DNA of 64,000 nt. Origin: Phocaeicola faecalis (GTDB lineage Bacteria > Bacteroidota > Bacteroidia > Bacteroidales > Bacteroidaceae). The number at the start of each line of letters is the position of its first letter. The stretch's first letter is position 1. A model generated the notes under the pieces. That model made no database searches and was not told where the DNA came from. It saw only the letters and a list, made by a program, of their open reading frames with translations. Location: the NCBI RefSeq assembly GCF_021730445.1, contig NZ_JADNRM010000001.1, positions 883,004-947,003 of the forward strand, written 5' to 3'. The translations under genes were made by a program, and so were the position numbers. Positions 29,012 to 37,199 of this stretch are shown here, one piece after another.

Positions 29012-30001
29012 ATGAACAAGCTAGAAACAGTAAAATGGGGTTTTATCGGTTGCGGTGAAGTAACCGAGAAAAAGAGTGGACCCGCCTTCGCTATGATTGA
29101 AGGCTCTCAAGTAGTGGCTGTGATGAGTCGCAACAAAGAAAAAGCAGAATCTTATGCCAAACGACACAATATTCCACGTTGGTATACCGACGTGCAGCAA
29201 CTCATTGGTGATGAAGATGTAAATGCCGTCTATATCGCCACGCCCCCCTCTTCCCATGCCACCTTTGCTATCATGGCAATGAAGGCCGGAAAACCTGTCT
29301 ATATTGAAAAGCCGATGGCAGCCAGTTATGAAGACTGCGCCCGCATCAACCGCATTTCGCAAGAAACTGGTGTTCCGTGTTTTGTAGCTTACTACCGCCG
29401 CTATCTTCCCTACTTTCAGAAAGTACGCCAAATGGTAGAGAACGGAGAAGTCGGCAATGTAATCAACATACAAATCCGTTTTGCCCAACCTCCGCGTAAC
29501 CTCGATTATAACAGCACGAACCTGCCTTGGCGTGTACAGGCAGACATTGCAGGAGGCGGCTACTTCTACGACCTCGCCCCCCATCAATTAGACTTGCTGC
29601 AAGATATGTTCGGCTGCATACTCGAAGCTGAAGGATATAAAAGTAACCGTGGCGGTCTCTATCAGGCAGAAGACACCATCAGCGCCTGTTTCAAATTTGA
29701 TTCCGGTCTGCCCGGTTCCGGCTCATGGTGCTTTGTGGCACATGAATCAGCCAAAGAAGACCGCATCGAAATCATCGGCGACAAGGGAATGATTTGTTTC
29801 TCAGTCTTCACTTACGAACCCATCGCTCTGCACACAGAAAGAGGACGTGAAGAATTCCTCCCCGAAAATCCCCCTCACGTACAACTCCCTCTTATCAAGG
29901 CGGTGGTAGAGCATCTGCAAGGAAAGGCAATCTGTACCTGTGACGGAATCAGTGCTACTCCCACAAACTGGGTAATGGATCGTATTTTAAATAAACTTTA
30001 A
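29012..30001 (+). CDS. Gfo/Idh/MocA-family NAD(P)-dependent oxidoreductase, 329 aa
   Basis: The N-terminal Rossmann domain has GFIGCGEVTEKKSGPAF, with the glycine pattern for dinucleotide binding, and the conserved EKP lysine motif in PVYIEKPMAASYEDC. The C-terminal domain carries the typical DLAPHQLDLLQ motif, where His is a common catalytic residue. There is no signal peptide, so it is cytoplasmic. The family oxidises or reduces sugars, inositols or related compounds; the substrate cannot be told from sequence. A DUF4421 gene starts 10 bases after its stop. Confidence 0.88.
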   Translation: MNKLETVKWGFIGCGEVTEKKSGPAFAMIEGSQVVAVMSRNKEKAESYAKRHNIPRWYTDVQQLIGDEDVNAVYIATPPSSHATFAIMAMKAGKPVYIEKPMAASYEDCARINRISQETGVPCFVAYYRRYLPYFQKVRQMVENGEVGNVINIQIRFAQPPRNLDYNSTNLPWRVQADIAGGGYFYDLAPHQLDLLQDMFGCILEAEGYKSNRGGLYQAEDTISACFKFDSGLPGSGSWCFVAHESAKEDRIEIIGDKGMICFSVFTYEPIALHTERGREEFLPENPPHVQLPLIKAVVEHLQGKAICTCDGISATPTNWVMDRILNKL

Positions 30002-30011
30002 TATCACATTT

Positions 30012-31145
30012 ATGACAAACGCCCGAAAAATCTGTTTGCTGCTCAGTTTCTTTCTTTATATCCTGAGTGCTTCCGCACAAGAAGAGATAGAGAAGGACAC
30101 GACAGTGCAAAACAATAAAGGCGTTCTTGTCAATCTGACAGACGGCATTGCCACCACAGTGCGTCACACCGGCCGTAAAATCAGAAAGGTGGGCAAAGAG
30201 TTCAATGCCATCGACACCACGTTCATCTCACCCAATCTTTATAATCTGGCATTTATGTTGGAACACAGCAGTTGGTATGAATACTACCGATTGGGCAGCA
30301 ACAACAATAACGGTGAACAAAGCATAAGTTTCTCACCGAACGCCAATTTCAAGTTAGGAGTTTATTTTGGTTGGCGGTGGATATTCTTGGGATACTCTTT
30401 TGATGTAAAAGACATCTTTGGCGGACACAAAAACAAAGCCAAAAAAACAGAAATGGCACTCAACCTTTACAGCTCTAAATTTGGTGTAGACTTATATTGG
30501 AGAAAGACCGGAAGCGATTTCAAGATACGCTCATACAATGGTTTCCAATTAAACGAGCCAGTCAAAAATATGGACTTCAACGGCTTCCAAAGTAAAATCA
30601 AGGGTTTGAACGCCTACTGGATATTCAATTACAAACGCTTCTCTTACCCTGCCGCCTACAGCCAATCTACCAACCAGAGGAAAAGCGCCGGCTCTTTAAT
30701 GGCAGGATTCTCTTACTCGCAACATAATATTTCCTTTGATTATGATAAGCTGCCGACCGAGATGAGGGAACAGTTACACAATGCTTTACTTTTCAAGAAA
30801 GTGAAATATTCGGATTACAGCCTTTGTCTGGGCTACGGTTATAACTGGGTCTTTGCCAAGAACTGGGTATCCAACCTTTCACTCCTTCCCGCCATCGCCT
30901 ATAAGAAATCAAAGATAGACGATACGCCCCAGCCCCGTACCCATTGGATAAAAGATATCAATTTCGACTTGATTACCCGTGCCTCCATCGTCTATAATAA
31001 CAGTAAATACTTCGCAGGTGCCGCATTGGTCATGCACACCTACGATTATCGGAAAGAAGACTTTTCACTGACTAATACTTTCGGAACCCTACGCGTATAT
31101 GTCGGACTCAACTTCTGGAAAAAGAAAGAATACCGTCATAAATAG
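30012..31145 (+). CDS. DUF4421 exported protein, probable outer-membrane barrel, 377 aa
   Basis: The signal peptide MTNARKICLLLSFFLYILSASAQ is followed by a mature domain with alternating hydrophobic residues and many Tyr, Phe and Trp, for example FKLGVYFGWRWIFLGYSFDV, and a C-terminus in VYVGLNFWKKKEYRHK. This matches the Bacteroidetes DUF4421 family. It may be a small outer-membrane barrel; the function is unknown. It lies 10 bases after the oxidoreductase gene, but the two products work in different compartments. Confidence 0.8.
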   Translation: MTNARKICLLLSFFLYILSASAQEEIEKDTTVQNNKGVLVNLTDGIATTVRHTGRKIRKVGKEFNAIDTTFISPNLYNLAFMLEHSSWYEYYRLGSNNNNGEQSISFSPNANFKLGVYFGWRWIFLGYSFDVKDIFGGHKNKAKKTEMALNLYSSKFGVDLYWRKTGSDFKIRSYNGFQLNEPVKNMDFNGFQSKIKGLNAYWIFNYKRFSYPAAYSQSTNQRKSAGSLMAGFSYSQHNISFDYDKLPTEMREQLHNALLFKKVKYSDYSLCLGYGYNWVFAKNWVSNLSLLPAIAYKKSKIDDTPQPRTHWIKDINFDLITRASIVYNNSKYFAGAALVMHTYDYRKEDFSLTNTFGTLRVYVGLNFWKKKEYRHK

Positions 31146-31267
31146 TGGCATATTAATAATTCTCCTTCAACCAAATACCGAGAAAACAATCATATATCCG
31201 GTAAACTCCCAACTCTTGCGTTACAAGTAACAGACTGCTTTTTCCCTTTAACTCACAATCCCCGCTA

Positions 31268-31309
31268 CAAAAAAAATGTATCAAGAGCAATGCTTCGCTC
31301 CTGATACAT
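31268..31309 (-). terminator. Terminator after the FadL-like gene
   Basis: ATGTATCAAGAGC (31276-31288) pairs with GCTCCTGATACAT (31297-31309) with one mismatch. On the minus strand the hairpin is followed by a run of eight T (plus-strand A-run 31268-31275), so it ends the minus-strand operon. The 120 bases before it hold no gene. Confidence 0.8.
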
Positions 31310-31349
31310 TCACATTTAATTTAATTATATTAGACTCACAATAAATCCA

Positions 31350-32930
31350 TTAAAAACGCGCTCCTACAGTGAACAACAGTTGATGACGTGAGTTATCCAC
31401 CTGTGCGGCTTTCAGTTCCACATCGTCAAAAGGATAGAACTTAGACTTATACATATCATATTTATAGGCTAAATCGGCATATATCACGCTTCCACGATAA
31501 CCTAAACCGAAAGTAAACGTATTCTTCGACTCTGTATTATTATAATCGGTATGTGTGCTATACAAAGCCAGCGCATTATAAGAATCCTTGGCAAAAGCAG
31601 CCGATGTATAGTTATATCCGGCACGAATGCTAAACTCTGGAACAATACGTGCTTCCATACCTACACGCAGATTGTGAACACCTTTCAAGTAATCATTCAC
31701 ACTTGACTGGTCGCCCAACGGATAACCATCCACGTCCTCTAATTTACTGGAAGAATAATCCGAGTATTCATATTCAGCACCTACGGCTACCAGGCCTCCG
31801 ACAGTAGTACCTGCACTGACATTGAACTTCCACGGTGTAGTCAGATTATAATCATAAGTCAGATAATCATAATCACGTCCAATCAAGAAATCACCAAGAT
31901 TCTGATTGTATGCCTCGCCGTAATAATCAATGTTTGAAGATAAAGTGGCATCATAGCTCTCTCTCAAATCATACCATGTGGGAGTATGCACGGCAAAGCC
32001 AAAACGGAAAGGCGAACTTTCGAAGGGACGGACAATCACACCCAGTTTCAAGTCAATACCGGTTCCGTCCAAAGCATAATAATTATCTAAGGTATAACCG
32101 CCGTTTTCTTTGCCGAAATCATCATTCAATTCTTCCGTATAAGAGGAGAAGCGATTATAGCTGACATCATATACTCCTAATGTAGCACCCAGATACACCC
32201 TGTCCTCTATATTGAAAGATACATTGAAATCATATTGATTGATGCCACCGGTCTCCTTGCTGAAGAAGTTATTGCTATAACAGTTCCACCCCATCACCTT
32301 ATCCTGACCGGCCGGCCAGTCCACCACACCGGTCTGGGCTCCCAAGACTCCCAACACCGGCAACTTATTCCAAAACTTTGTATAAGGATTATCGACATTT
32401 ATAATCTTATCCTGAAACGATTCAGGACCGGTAACTCCTACACCCGCCATTCCACCGTTCATCAGTTCAGCCAATTGCCAACTCTGCGAGAGACCGTTAT
32501 CCAATATTCCTCCCATCGAGAACAAGCGGTTAAAATTCTTGCTCTTATGATAGTTGAACCCAAAGTTCACAAAACGCAGAGAGGTATTATTACCTATCTT
32601 ATTACTGTATACAAAACCGATTTGGTCAAAAGAAGCGCGTGTCCGGTCTTCCTTCATTGACATGCCATAAAAGTTACTCTTCGCCGCCGTATTATTAAAA
32701 CCGAAAGACAATGCGACATCATTGCTGCGATAAATACCAATACCGGCAGGGTTTGTACCCATTACAGACATATCTCCGCCCAAGGCACCCATTGCACCAC
32801 CCATACCCACGAAACGAGCCGTTCCGTTCAAGTCATTACCGAGCAACCGCTCGGCATCGTATGCATTTTGTGCGCTTGCCGTTGCCATTGCCAGCAACGC
32901 ACAAGCGGTTAGTATTACTTTATTTTTCAT
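31350..32930 (-). CDS. FadL/OmpP1/TodX-family outer-membrane transport protein, 526 aa
   Basis: The signal peptide is MKNKVILTACALLAMATASAQ. The next stretch, LNGTARFVGMGGAMGALGGDMSVMGTNPAGIGIYRSNDVALS, is the family hallmark: a glycine-rich N-terminal plug with NPAG. The rest is a beta barrel rich in Tyr and Asn, ending in LLFTVGARF with a terminal Phe. These proteins pass hydrophobic compounds such as fatty acids through the outer membrane; the substrate here is unknown. It follows the low-complexity exported protein by 48 bases on the same strand and shares its terminator. Confidence 0.88.
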   Translation of the reverse strand: MKNKVILTACALLAMATASAQNAYDAERLLGNDLNGTARFVGMGGAMGALGGDMSVMGTNPAGIGIYRSNDVALSFGFNNTAAKSNFYGMSMKEDRTRASFDQIGFVYSNKIGNNTSLRFVNFGFNYHKSKNFNRLFSMGGILDNGLSQSWQLAELMNGGMAGVGVTGPESFQDKIINVDNPYTKFWNKLPVLGVLGAQTGVVDWPAGQDKVMGWNCYSNNFFSKETGGINQYDFNVSFNIEDRVYLGATLGVYDVSYNRFSSYTEELNDDFGKENGGYTLDNYYALDGTGIDLKLGVIVRPFESSPFRFGFAVHTPTWYDLRESYDATLSSNIDYYGEAYNQNLGDFLIGRDYDYLTYDYNLTTPWKFNVSAGTTVGGLVAVGAEYEYSDYSSSKLEDVDGYPLGDQSSVNDYLKGVHNLRVGMEARIVPEFSIRAGYNYTSAAFAKDSYNALALYSTHTDYNNTESKNTFTFGLGYRGSVIYADLAYKYDMYKSKFYPFDDVELKAAQVDNSRHQLLFTVGARF

Positions 32931-32978
32931 ATACCAAGTCTATTTAATTCTATCATCTGTCTAGTTTAATTTTCAAAC

Positions 32979-34406
32979 TCATCTTCTGCGAGAGCCACCG
33001 CCACCGCTTGAACGAGAACCGCCACCACCGCCGGAGCTGCGTGAGACACTGCTTCCACCGCTCGAATAGCTGCTGCGTGAAGATGACGAAGAGCTGTTGC
33101 TGCGGTATGACGAATTACTTCTGGAGGTCGATGTATTATTCCGGGAAGTCGAATTCTCACGTGAATAAGAATTACCCCTTGAATAAGAATTACCGCGAGA
33201 GGAGCTGTTGCTATTGTTGCTGCGATATGCTCCGCGCCCTACCGTACTGTTAGCGTTTCTCTGATAAGAAGACGAGCCTGAAACACTGCTGCGAGTGCTG
33301 CTGGGCCTATTGTAGGAAGAACCTCTTCCTGCCTCCGGACGGCTATACGTATTCTCATTCCGTACACCTGTCGACTGACCGACTGATATGTTTTCTCCGG
33401 TACGAGAGCGATATACCGTTCTTCCCGGGCGGACTGAATTTGATTTATCCGAACCGGAAACCACTCTTCCCGAGCTGGAACCGCTGCGTCCTACCGAACG
33501 ATAACTACTTGCGCCGGTACGTCCGCCTTCACTGCGTCCCACATAAGAGTTACTGTTAGTGCGACCATAATTGTTTACGTAATTATTACGGTTCGGGCGT
33601 GACGAGTTATAATTGTTGTTATATCTGCCGGCATGAATGCCCGGACGATGAGCATTGGAACCATACCATCCATGTCCGCCACCCCAGTAGCCGCCGCCCC
33701 AACCGTAGCTGGGATAATAATGGTTGTGCCAAGGATGATGTCCCCAATAACCGCCGCCCCAGTAGCCGCCATACCAGTAATTTGGATACCAACTGCTGTA
33801 ATACCACGGTGAGCTCCATCCCCAACTGAATCCCCAACTCGGTCTGTAAGGATAGTTAAAGCGCCAATCCCACCATAATCTGTTGGTGTAAGTAGGAAAC
33901 GCATAAGCATACAATCCGTCATCGTACACATTCCAATCCCAAGAAGACAATCCGTAAACCACATCCCAATACAGCGGGCTGCTCACCGGAATAGCATATC
34001 GGGGATTTCTGAAACGAACGATACGCATGGCATATTCATAATCATCCTGAGAACCTTCGAAACCATTTACCCACTCGCCTCTCTCATTCAAGGGTTTTTC
34101 CTCGATATATAAAGTATCATTCTCCATCGAGAACGTATTATCCCGTGAAGTATAGCGACGGTTATACTCATCCACATCACGCGTATTGCCTTTTACATCC
34201 TTTACGACAACCGTAGAGCCGGGAGCAGCATAGACAGTGGTATTATTCTGCTTCTGCGGAACAGTTACCTTTACCGCCTGCTTAACCTCTTCCTTCTTTT
34301 CGGCTTTCTTCTTCGGGATGAAATAAAGGTCGTCTTCTACGCTTTGTGCTATTGCCAGGAAAGGCAAGCACGCCATCATAAGCGAAGCCAATACAATCTT
34401 TTTCAT
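32979..34406 (-). CDS. Exported low-complexity protein: W/Y/G-rich core and S/R/N-rich tail, 475 aa
   Basis: The signal peptide is MKKIVLASLMMACLPFLAIAQ. Residues 22-150 are an ordinary folded-looking part with KKKAEKKEEVKQ and EYAMRIVRFRNPRYAIPVSSP. Residues 150-250 are extremely rich in Trp, Tyr, Gly and His (such as WYGGYWGGGYWGHHPW). Residues 260-475 are almost only Ser, Arg, Asn, Gly and Tyr, ending in GGGGSRRR, and should be disordered and strongly positive. No catalytic family is recognised. It heads the operon with the FadL-like gene. Binding of an anionic partner such as LPS or nucleic acid is a guess from composition. Confidence 0.8.
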   Translation of the reverse strand: MKKIVLASLMMACLPFLAIAQSVEDDLYFIPKKKAEKKEEVKQAVKVTVPQKQNNTTVYAAPGSTVVVKDVKGNTRDVDEYNRRYTSRDNTFSMENDTLYIEEKPLNERGEWVNGFEGSQDDYEYAMRIVRFRNPRYAIPVSSPLYWDVVYGLSSWDWNVYDDGLYAYAFPTYTNRLWWDWRFNYPYRPSWGFSWGWSSPWYYSSWYPNYWYGGYWGGGYWGHHPWHNHYYPSYGWGGGYWGGGHGWYGSNAHRPGIHAGRYNNNYNSSRPNRNNYVNNYGRTNSNSYVGRSEGGRTGASSYRSVGRSGSSSGRVVSGSDKSNSVRPGRTVYRSRTGENISVGQSTGVRNENTYSRPEAGRGSSYNRPSSTRSSVSGSSSYQRNANSTVGRGAYRSNNSNSSSRGNSYSRGNSYSRENSTSRNNTSTSRSNSSYRSNSSSSSSRSSYSSGGSSVSRSSGGGGGSRSSGGGGSRRR

Positions 34407-34450
34407 ACTCGTTACTTGTTTATTTGTTATTTTATCCTTTTTTTCTGGTA

Positions 34451-34458
34451 CAAAGATA
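34451..34458 (-). promoter_or_regulatory. -7 element for the low-complexity protein / FadL-like operon
   Basis: The minus strand reads TATCTTTG, 44 bases before the start codon at 34406. The 290-base region from 34407 to 34695 is otherwise free of genes and carries the divergent promoter at 34596-34603. Confidence 0.65.
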
Positions 34459-34595
34459 GCCCGAGGTTTTACTACATAACAAAGAAAATCCCTATTAGTT
34501 GGTAGGGATTTCCCTATTTTACTTTTATTCAGTAGGATACGAAGCTATTTCTTCAAAATTACCGGCCGGTACCGCTTCTTGAATGAAGTATTTTG

Positions 34596-34603
34596 TATCT
34601 TTG
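34596..34603 (+). promoter_or_regulatory. -7 element for the DUF1016 gene
   Basis: TATCTTTG lies 61 bases before ATG 34665 and 92 bases before ATG 34696. It would give a leader of about 55 bases to the first of these, which has a GAGGA sequence just ahead of it. Confidence 0.6.
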
Positions 34604-34664
34604 CATCTATATGCACCTTTAACCAGCCACAAGAACCTGATTAAACGGTCTTTTATAGAGGAAA

Positions 34665-34718
34665 ATGGAACTGCCCAAACTAATAAATAATATAAATGAA
34701 TGGAATATCACAATATAA
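34665..34718 (+). pseudogene. Possible original N-terminus of the DUF1016 protein, now out of frame
   Basis: ATG 34665, preceded by AGAGGAAA (a good ribosome binding site), opens a 17-codon frame MELPKLINNINEWNITI ending at TAA 34716. The next gene starts at ATG 34696 in another frame and reads ISQYKDAVEAIKTA. Members of this family that I recall begin with an INxxN segment followed by YKxAIExIK, so the two pieces look like one N-terminus split by a small indel near 34705-34715. Alternatively it is a short leader peptide coupled to the nuclease gene. Confidence 0.4.
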
Positions 34719-35859
34719 AGATGCCGTAGAAGCTATCAAAACAGCAATTCTTCAAAGTCAATATGAAGCTTTGAAAAGTGTCAATCGCATCCAGTTGGCT
34801 CTATACTTTGGCGTGGGAAAATATCTGTCCGTCAAAACCCGCAAGGGAGCTTGGGGGACAGGTGCTTTAAAAACAATCAGCAGCCAATTACAAAGAGAAT
34901 TGCCCGGACTGAGAGGCTTTTCGGCCACCAGTTTAAAGAAGATGAGACTATTCTATGAGAATTGGAATATGCTCGATGCAACTTCGTCCGTTACAACGGA
35001 CGAAATTGAAATCGCCAAATCGTCCGTTACAACGGACGATTTACCACATGATGTTTCCAATGAAATTACAGCCAGGTCTAATGAATGGACATTCTCTGAT
35101 ATACAGGATTTTCCTGTGGAGGATTTTTTCAATGTTCCTTTTACGCATCACGTTGAAATATATTCAAAGGTACAGGATATAAATCAAAGATACTACTATA
35201 TTCATCATTGTGCAGTAGAACATCTATCGGTAGAGGCATTGGTGAAGATTATTAAGGAGGATGCCTATCAACATCAGTCTGAAATGCCTAATAATTTCGA
35301 TAGAACCATTAAAGCATCAAATTTAGCTCGCAAGGCAGTAATGATGTTCAAGGATAACTATACATTGGACTTCATAAATGTGGAACAAATAGGTGAACGA
35401 GACAAGATTGATGTAGATGAACGTGTAATCGAAAAGGAAATTATAAAAAGGGTAAAAGATTTCATTATGACCTTTGGAACGGATTTCTCATTTATAGGCA
35501 ATCAGTATCATTTAGAAGTTTATGCCGAGGATTTCTTTCCGGACCTTCTCTTTTTCAATCGTGCCTTGAATTCAATGGTAGTCGTAGAATTAAAGGACGG
35601 AGCTTTCAAGCCATCCTATTTAGGCCAGTTAATGACCTATATTCGCATTCTTGACGACAAGGTAAAGAAACCACACGAGAATCCTACTATCGGCATAGTT
35701 CTTTGCAAAAATGCTAACAAAGACTTTGTTGAGTACATTATCCAAGATTACAATAAACCGATGGGTGTAGCCACTTATAAAACGGTTGATGATATGCCAG
35801 AGCCTTTGCGTAAAGCATTACCCGATACAGAAGAGCTAAAAAAACTGTTGGAGGAATAG
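34696..35859 (+). CDS. YhcG/DUF1016-type PD-(D/E)XK nuclease, 387 aa
   Basis: The N-terminal DUF1016 winged-helix region is about residues 1-95 (LALYFGVGKYLSVKTRKGAWG, then LPGLRGFSATSLKKMRLFYENW). A linker (about 95-130) holds two copies of SSVTTDE/SSVTTDD encoded by palindromic DNA. The C-terminal YhcG domain has the nuclease core: EVYAEDFFPDLLFFNRALNSMVVVELKDGAFKPSYLGQLMTYI, with Asp (FPDLLFF) and ExK (VELK) as catalytic residues. Members are found with restriction, retron and mobile loci and are thought to cut DNA; the exact role is unsettled. The N-terminus may be shortened by a frameshift (34665-34718). A 101-residue protein is encoded 3 bases downstream. Confidence 0.87.
   Translation: MNGISQYKDAVEAIKTAILQSQYEALKSVNRIQLALYFGVGKYLSVKTRKGAWGTGALKTISSQLQRELPGLRGFSATSLKKMRLFYENWNMLDATSSVTTDEIEIAKSSVTTDDLPHDVSNEITARSNEWTFSDIQDFPVEDFFNVPFTHHVEIYSKVQDINQRYYYIHHCAVEHLSVEALVKIIKEDAYQHQSEMPNNFDRTIKASNLARKAVMMFKDNYTLDFINVEQIGERDKIDVDERVIEKEIIKRVKDFIMTFGTDFSFIGNQYHLEVYAEDFFPDLLFFNRALNSMVVVELKDGAFKPSYLGQLMTYIRILDDKVKKPHENPTIGIVLCKNANKDFVEYIIQDYNKPMGVATYKTVDDMPEPLRKALPDTEELKKLLEE
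34984..35039 (+). repeat. Two in-frame copies of a 20-bp palindrome in the DUF1016 gene
   Basis: TCGTCCGTTACAACGGACGA occurs at 34984-35003 and 35020-35039, exactly 36 bases (12 codons) apart. Each has 9-bp complementary arms around AC. Each encodes SSVTTDE/D, and the repeat lies in the linker between the two domains, so insertions do not disturb the fold. Confidence 0.9.
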
Positions 35860-35862
35860 GAT

Positions 35863-36168
35863 ATGAAACTGAACAACAATCAGAATATGTTTGATGCTGA
35901 TTACATGGCCTATCTGGGAAGTATTTCCACGCATGAAACCCATGCGGGTTATTTCAGCATTGACAAAAAAGGAAGAAGTGTCAATAGTGATATAAAACAT
36001 GGTTCAGACCAACCGGATGATATTTCAGCATACGACTTGATTTTAAAGAACAAGGAACAGAAAAACAAAATAGCTTGTGCGGAGAAACTTTTCGAGCAAT
36101 TAAGTAGTTCCGAAGTCAAATATAGTAAGATTGATAATTATGATACGCTAATGAGTTTGGTGAAATAA
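35863..36168 (+). CDS. Unknown small protein coupled to the DUF1016 nuclease, 101 aa
   Basis: The ATG is 3 bases after the nuclease stop, with GGAGG at the end of the nuclease gene acting as ribosome binding site, so the two are translated together. The protein is hydrophilic and has no signal peptide or membrane helix. It begins MKLNNNQNMFDADYMAYLGS and ends YSKIDNYDTLMSLVK. I do not recognise a family. The tight coupling suggests that it acts with the nuclease, perhaps as a partner or inhibitor. Confidence 0.65.
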   Translation: MKLNNNQNMFDADYMAYLGSISTHETHAGYFSIDKKGRSVNSDIKHGSDQPDDISAYDLILKNKEQKNKIACAEKLFEQLSSSEVKYSKIDNYDTLMSLVK

Positions 36169-36193
36169 CACAATGATAAGTTGCACCCACTTA

Positions 36194-36307
36194 TACTCTC
36201 ATGCTCTCACCCGCAATTCCAACTCATTGGCAATGAACACGATGCACGCCATGAGAGCATAATAAAGGGTGAGAGCATTACTCTCATGCTCTCACCCTTC
36301 ATTTTTT
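36194..36307 (+). terminator. Terminator with repeated arms after the DUF1016 unit
   Basis: AAGGGTGAGAGCAT (36265-36278) pairs with ATGCTCTCACCCTT (36286-36299), followed by a run of six T. The 19-base right-arm sequence TACTCTCATGCTCTCACCC (36279-36297) also occurs at 36194-36212, and ATGAGAGCAT (36251-36260) can pair with either copy, so alternative hairpins are possible. Confidence 0.7.
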
Positions 36308-36323
36308 ACAATACGCACTTAAC

Positions 36324-36947
36324 TTACTTATTCACAATACAATATCCATTTATCGGCTTGTAAACCGGTTGTTTGGGAAGTCCCACATTTATCAGCTTTC
36401 CTTCTTCACACAAGCGGCGTAAATGGCGGTTGGCCGTGGTTTGCGTCATGCCGCAAAGAAGTTGGAAGCTCTTCCGCTGCACAAAATCATGAGTCGTGAA
36501 ATATTCCGTCAGCAGCGCATCAATTTCCTCATTGGCCAGTTTACTCGAGTGGAAAGAGAACCGAGTACGTTGTACCTTTACCTTTCCCACTTCATCCATC
36601 AATATTTGGTCGGGACGATAGACAATCCCCTTGAGTTTCACCTTCGTACTTTTGCGCTTCGTTTCTTCGGTTACCAGCTCGGTGCTCACCAGGTTAGGAC
36701 GGAAAAAGCCGATGCCGTCCAGATGCACCTGCTTGCCCTCCGCCAGTTCCTCGCCCATGGCATGCGACAGCGCATCGAGCACAGCAACCACATCCGTCTC
36801 CGTCAACGTACAATATTTCTGTATACGGGCGCGAAGCTGGGCCGTGCTCACCTTTCCATTCAGCCGGAGACGCGGATGAAAAATAGTCTTTTCTCCTTGC
36901 TGCTCAGAGTTTTTAGGATTTTCATACCAATCAAATTGTATTGCCAT
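36324..36947 (-). CDS. HU/IHF-type DNA-binding protein with C-terminal winged-helix-like extension, 207 aa
   Basis: Residues 1-125 fit the HU-like domain of Bacteroidales (HU-HIG type): FHPRLRLNGKVSTAQLRARI, then TDVVAVLDALSHAMGEELAEGKQVHLDGIGFFRPNL, with the GIGFF turn before the DNA-binding arms. Residues 135-207 form a helical extension (DFVQRKSFQLLCGMTQTTANRHLRRLCEEGKLINVG) that reads like a winged helix. Such proteins often sit beside VirE-type and DUF3987-type genes in accessory islands, and a decayed VirE-like fragment lies just upstream here. Four palindromes at 22-bp period (36985-37068) lie 38 bases before its start. Confidence 0.85.
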   Translation of the reverse strand: MAIQFDWYENPKNSEQQGEKTIFHPRLRLNGKVSTAQLRARIQKYCTLTETDVVAVLDALSHAMGEELAEGKQVHLDGIGFFRPNLVSTELVTEETKRKSTKVKLKGIVYRPDQILMDEVGKVKVQRTRFSFHSSKLANEEIDALLTEYFTTHDFVQRKSFQLLCGMTQTTANRHLRRLCEEGKLINVGLPKQPVYKPINGYCIVNK

Positions 36948-36984
36948 ACTGTTCTTCTTTTATTAATGAACTTTCAATATCTGT

Positions 36985-37068
36985 TAACCACGGACGTGGT
37001 TAGACTTAACCACCTTCGTAGTTAACTTTGACCACCTTCGTGGTTAGATTTAACCACGAAGGTGGTCA
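36985..37068. promoter_or_regulatory. Array of four 18-bp near-palindromes at an exact 22-bp period
   Basis: Elements at 36985-37002, 37007-37024, 37029-37046 and 37051-37068 share the form TAACCAC-nnnn-GTGGTTA with small changes, each separated by exactly 4 bases. The third and fourth together are a 17-bp perfect inverted repeat (37030-37067) with loop GATT. A 22-bp step is about two helical turns, so all four sites would face one side of the DNA, as for cooperative repressor or nucleoid-protein binding. The array lies 38-121 bases before the HU-type gene. Confidence 0.8.
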
Positions 37069-37199
37069 AGCAATGATAAACATACAAAGATAGGAAAAGA
37101 ACAGTACGTAAACAAATAAAAGAAAGGGAAAAGCAGACAAGGACAAAGAATAAAACACACGCTGTCTTCTCCACATGCCAGAACATTATCTTCTCCATG

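Noticed and set aside
36985..37068. CRISPR-like array
   Set aside because: Repeats are 18-bp palindromes with 4-base gaps and no unique spacers; no cas genes are nearby.
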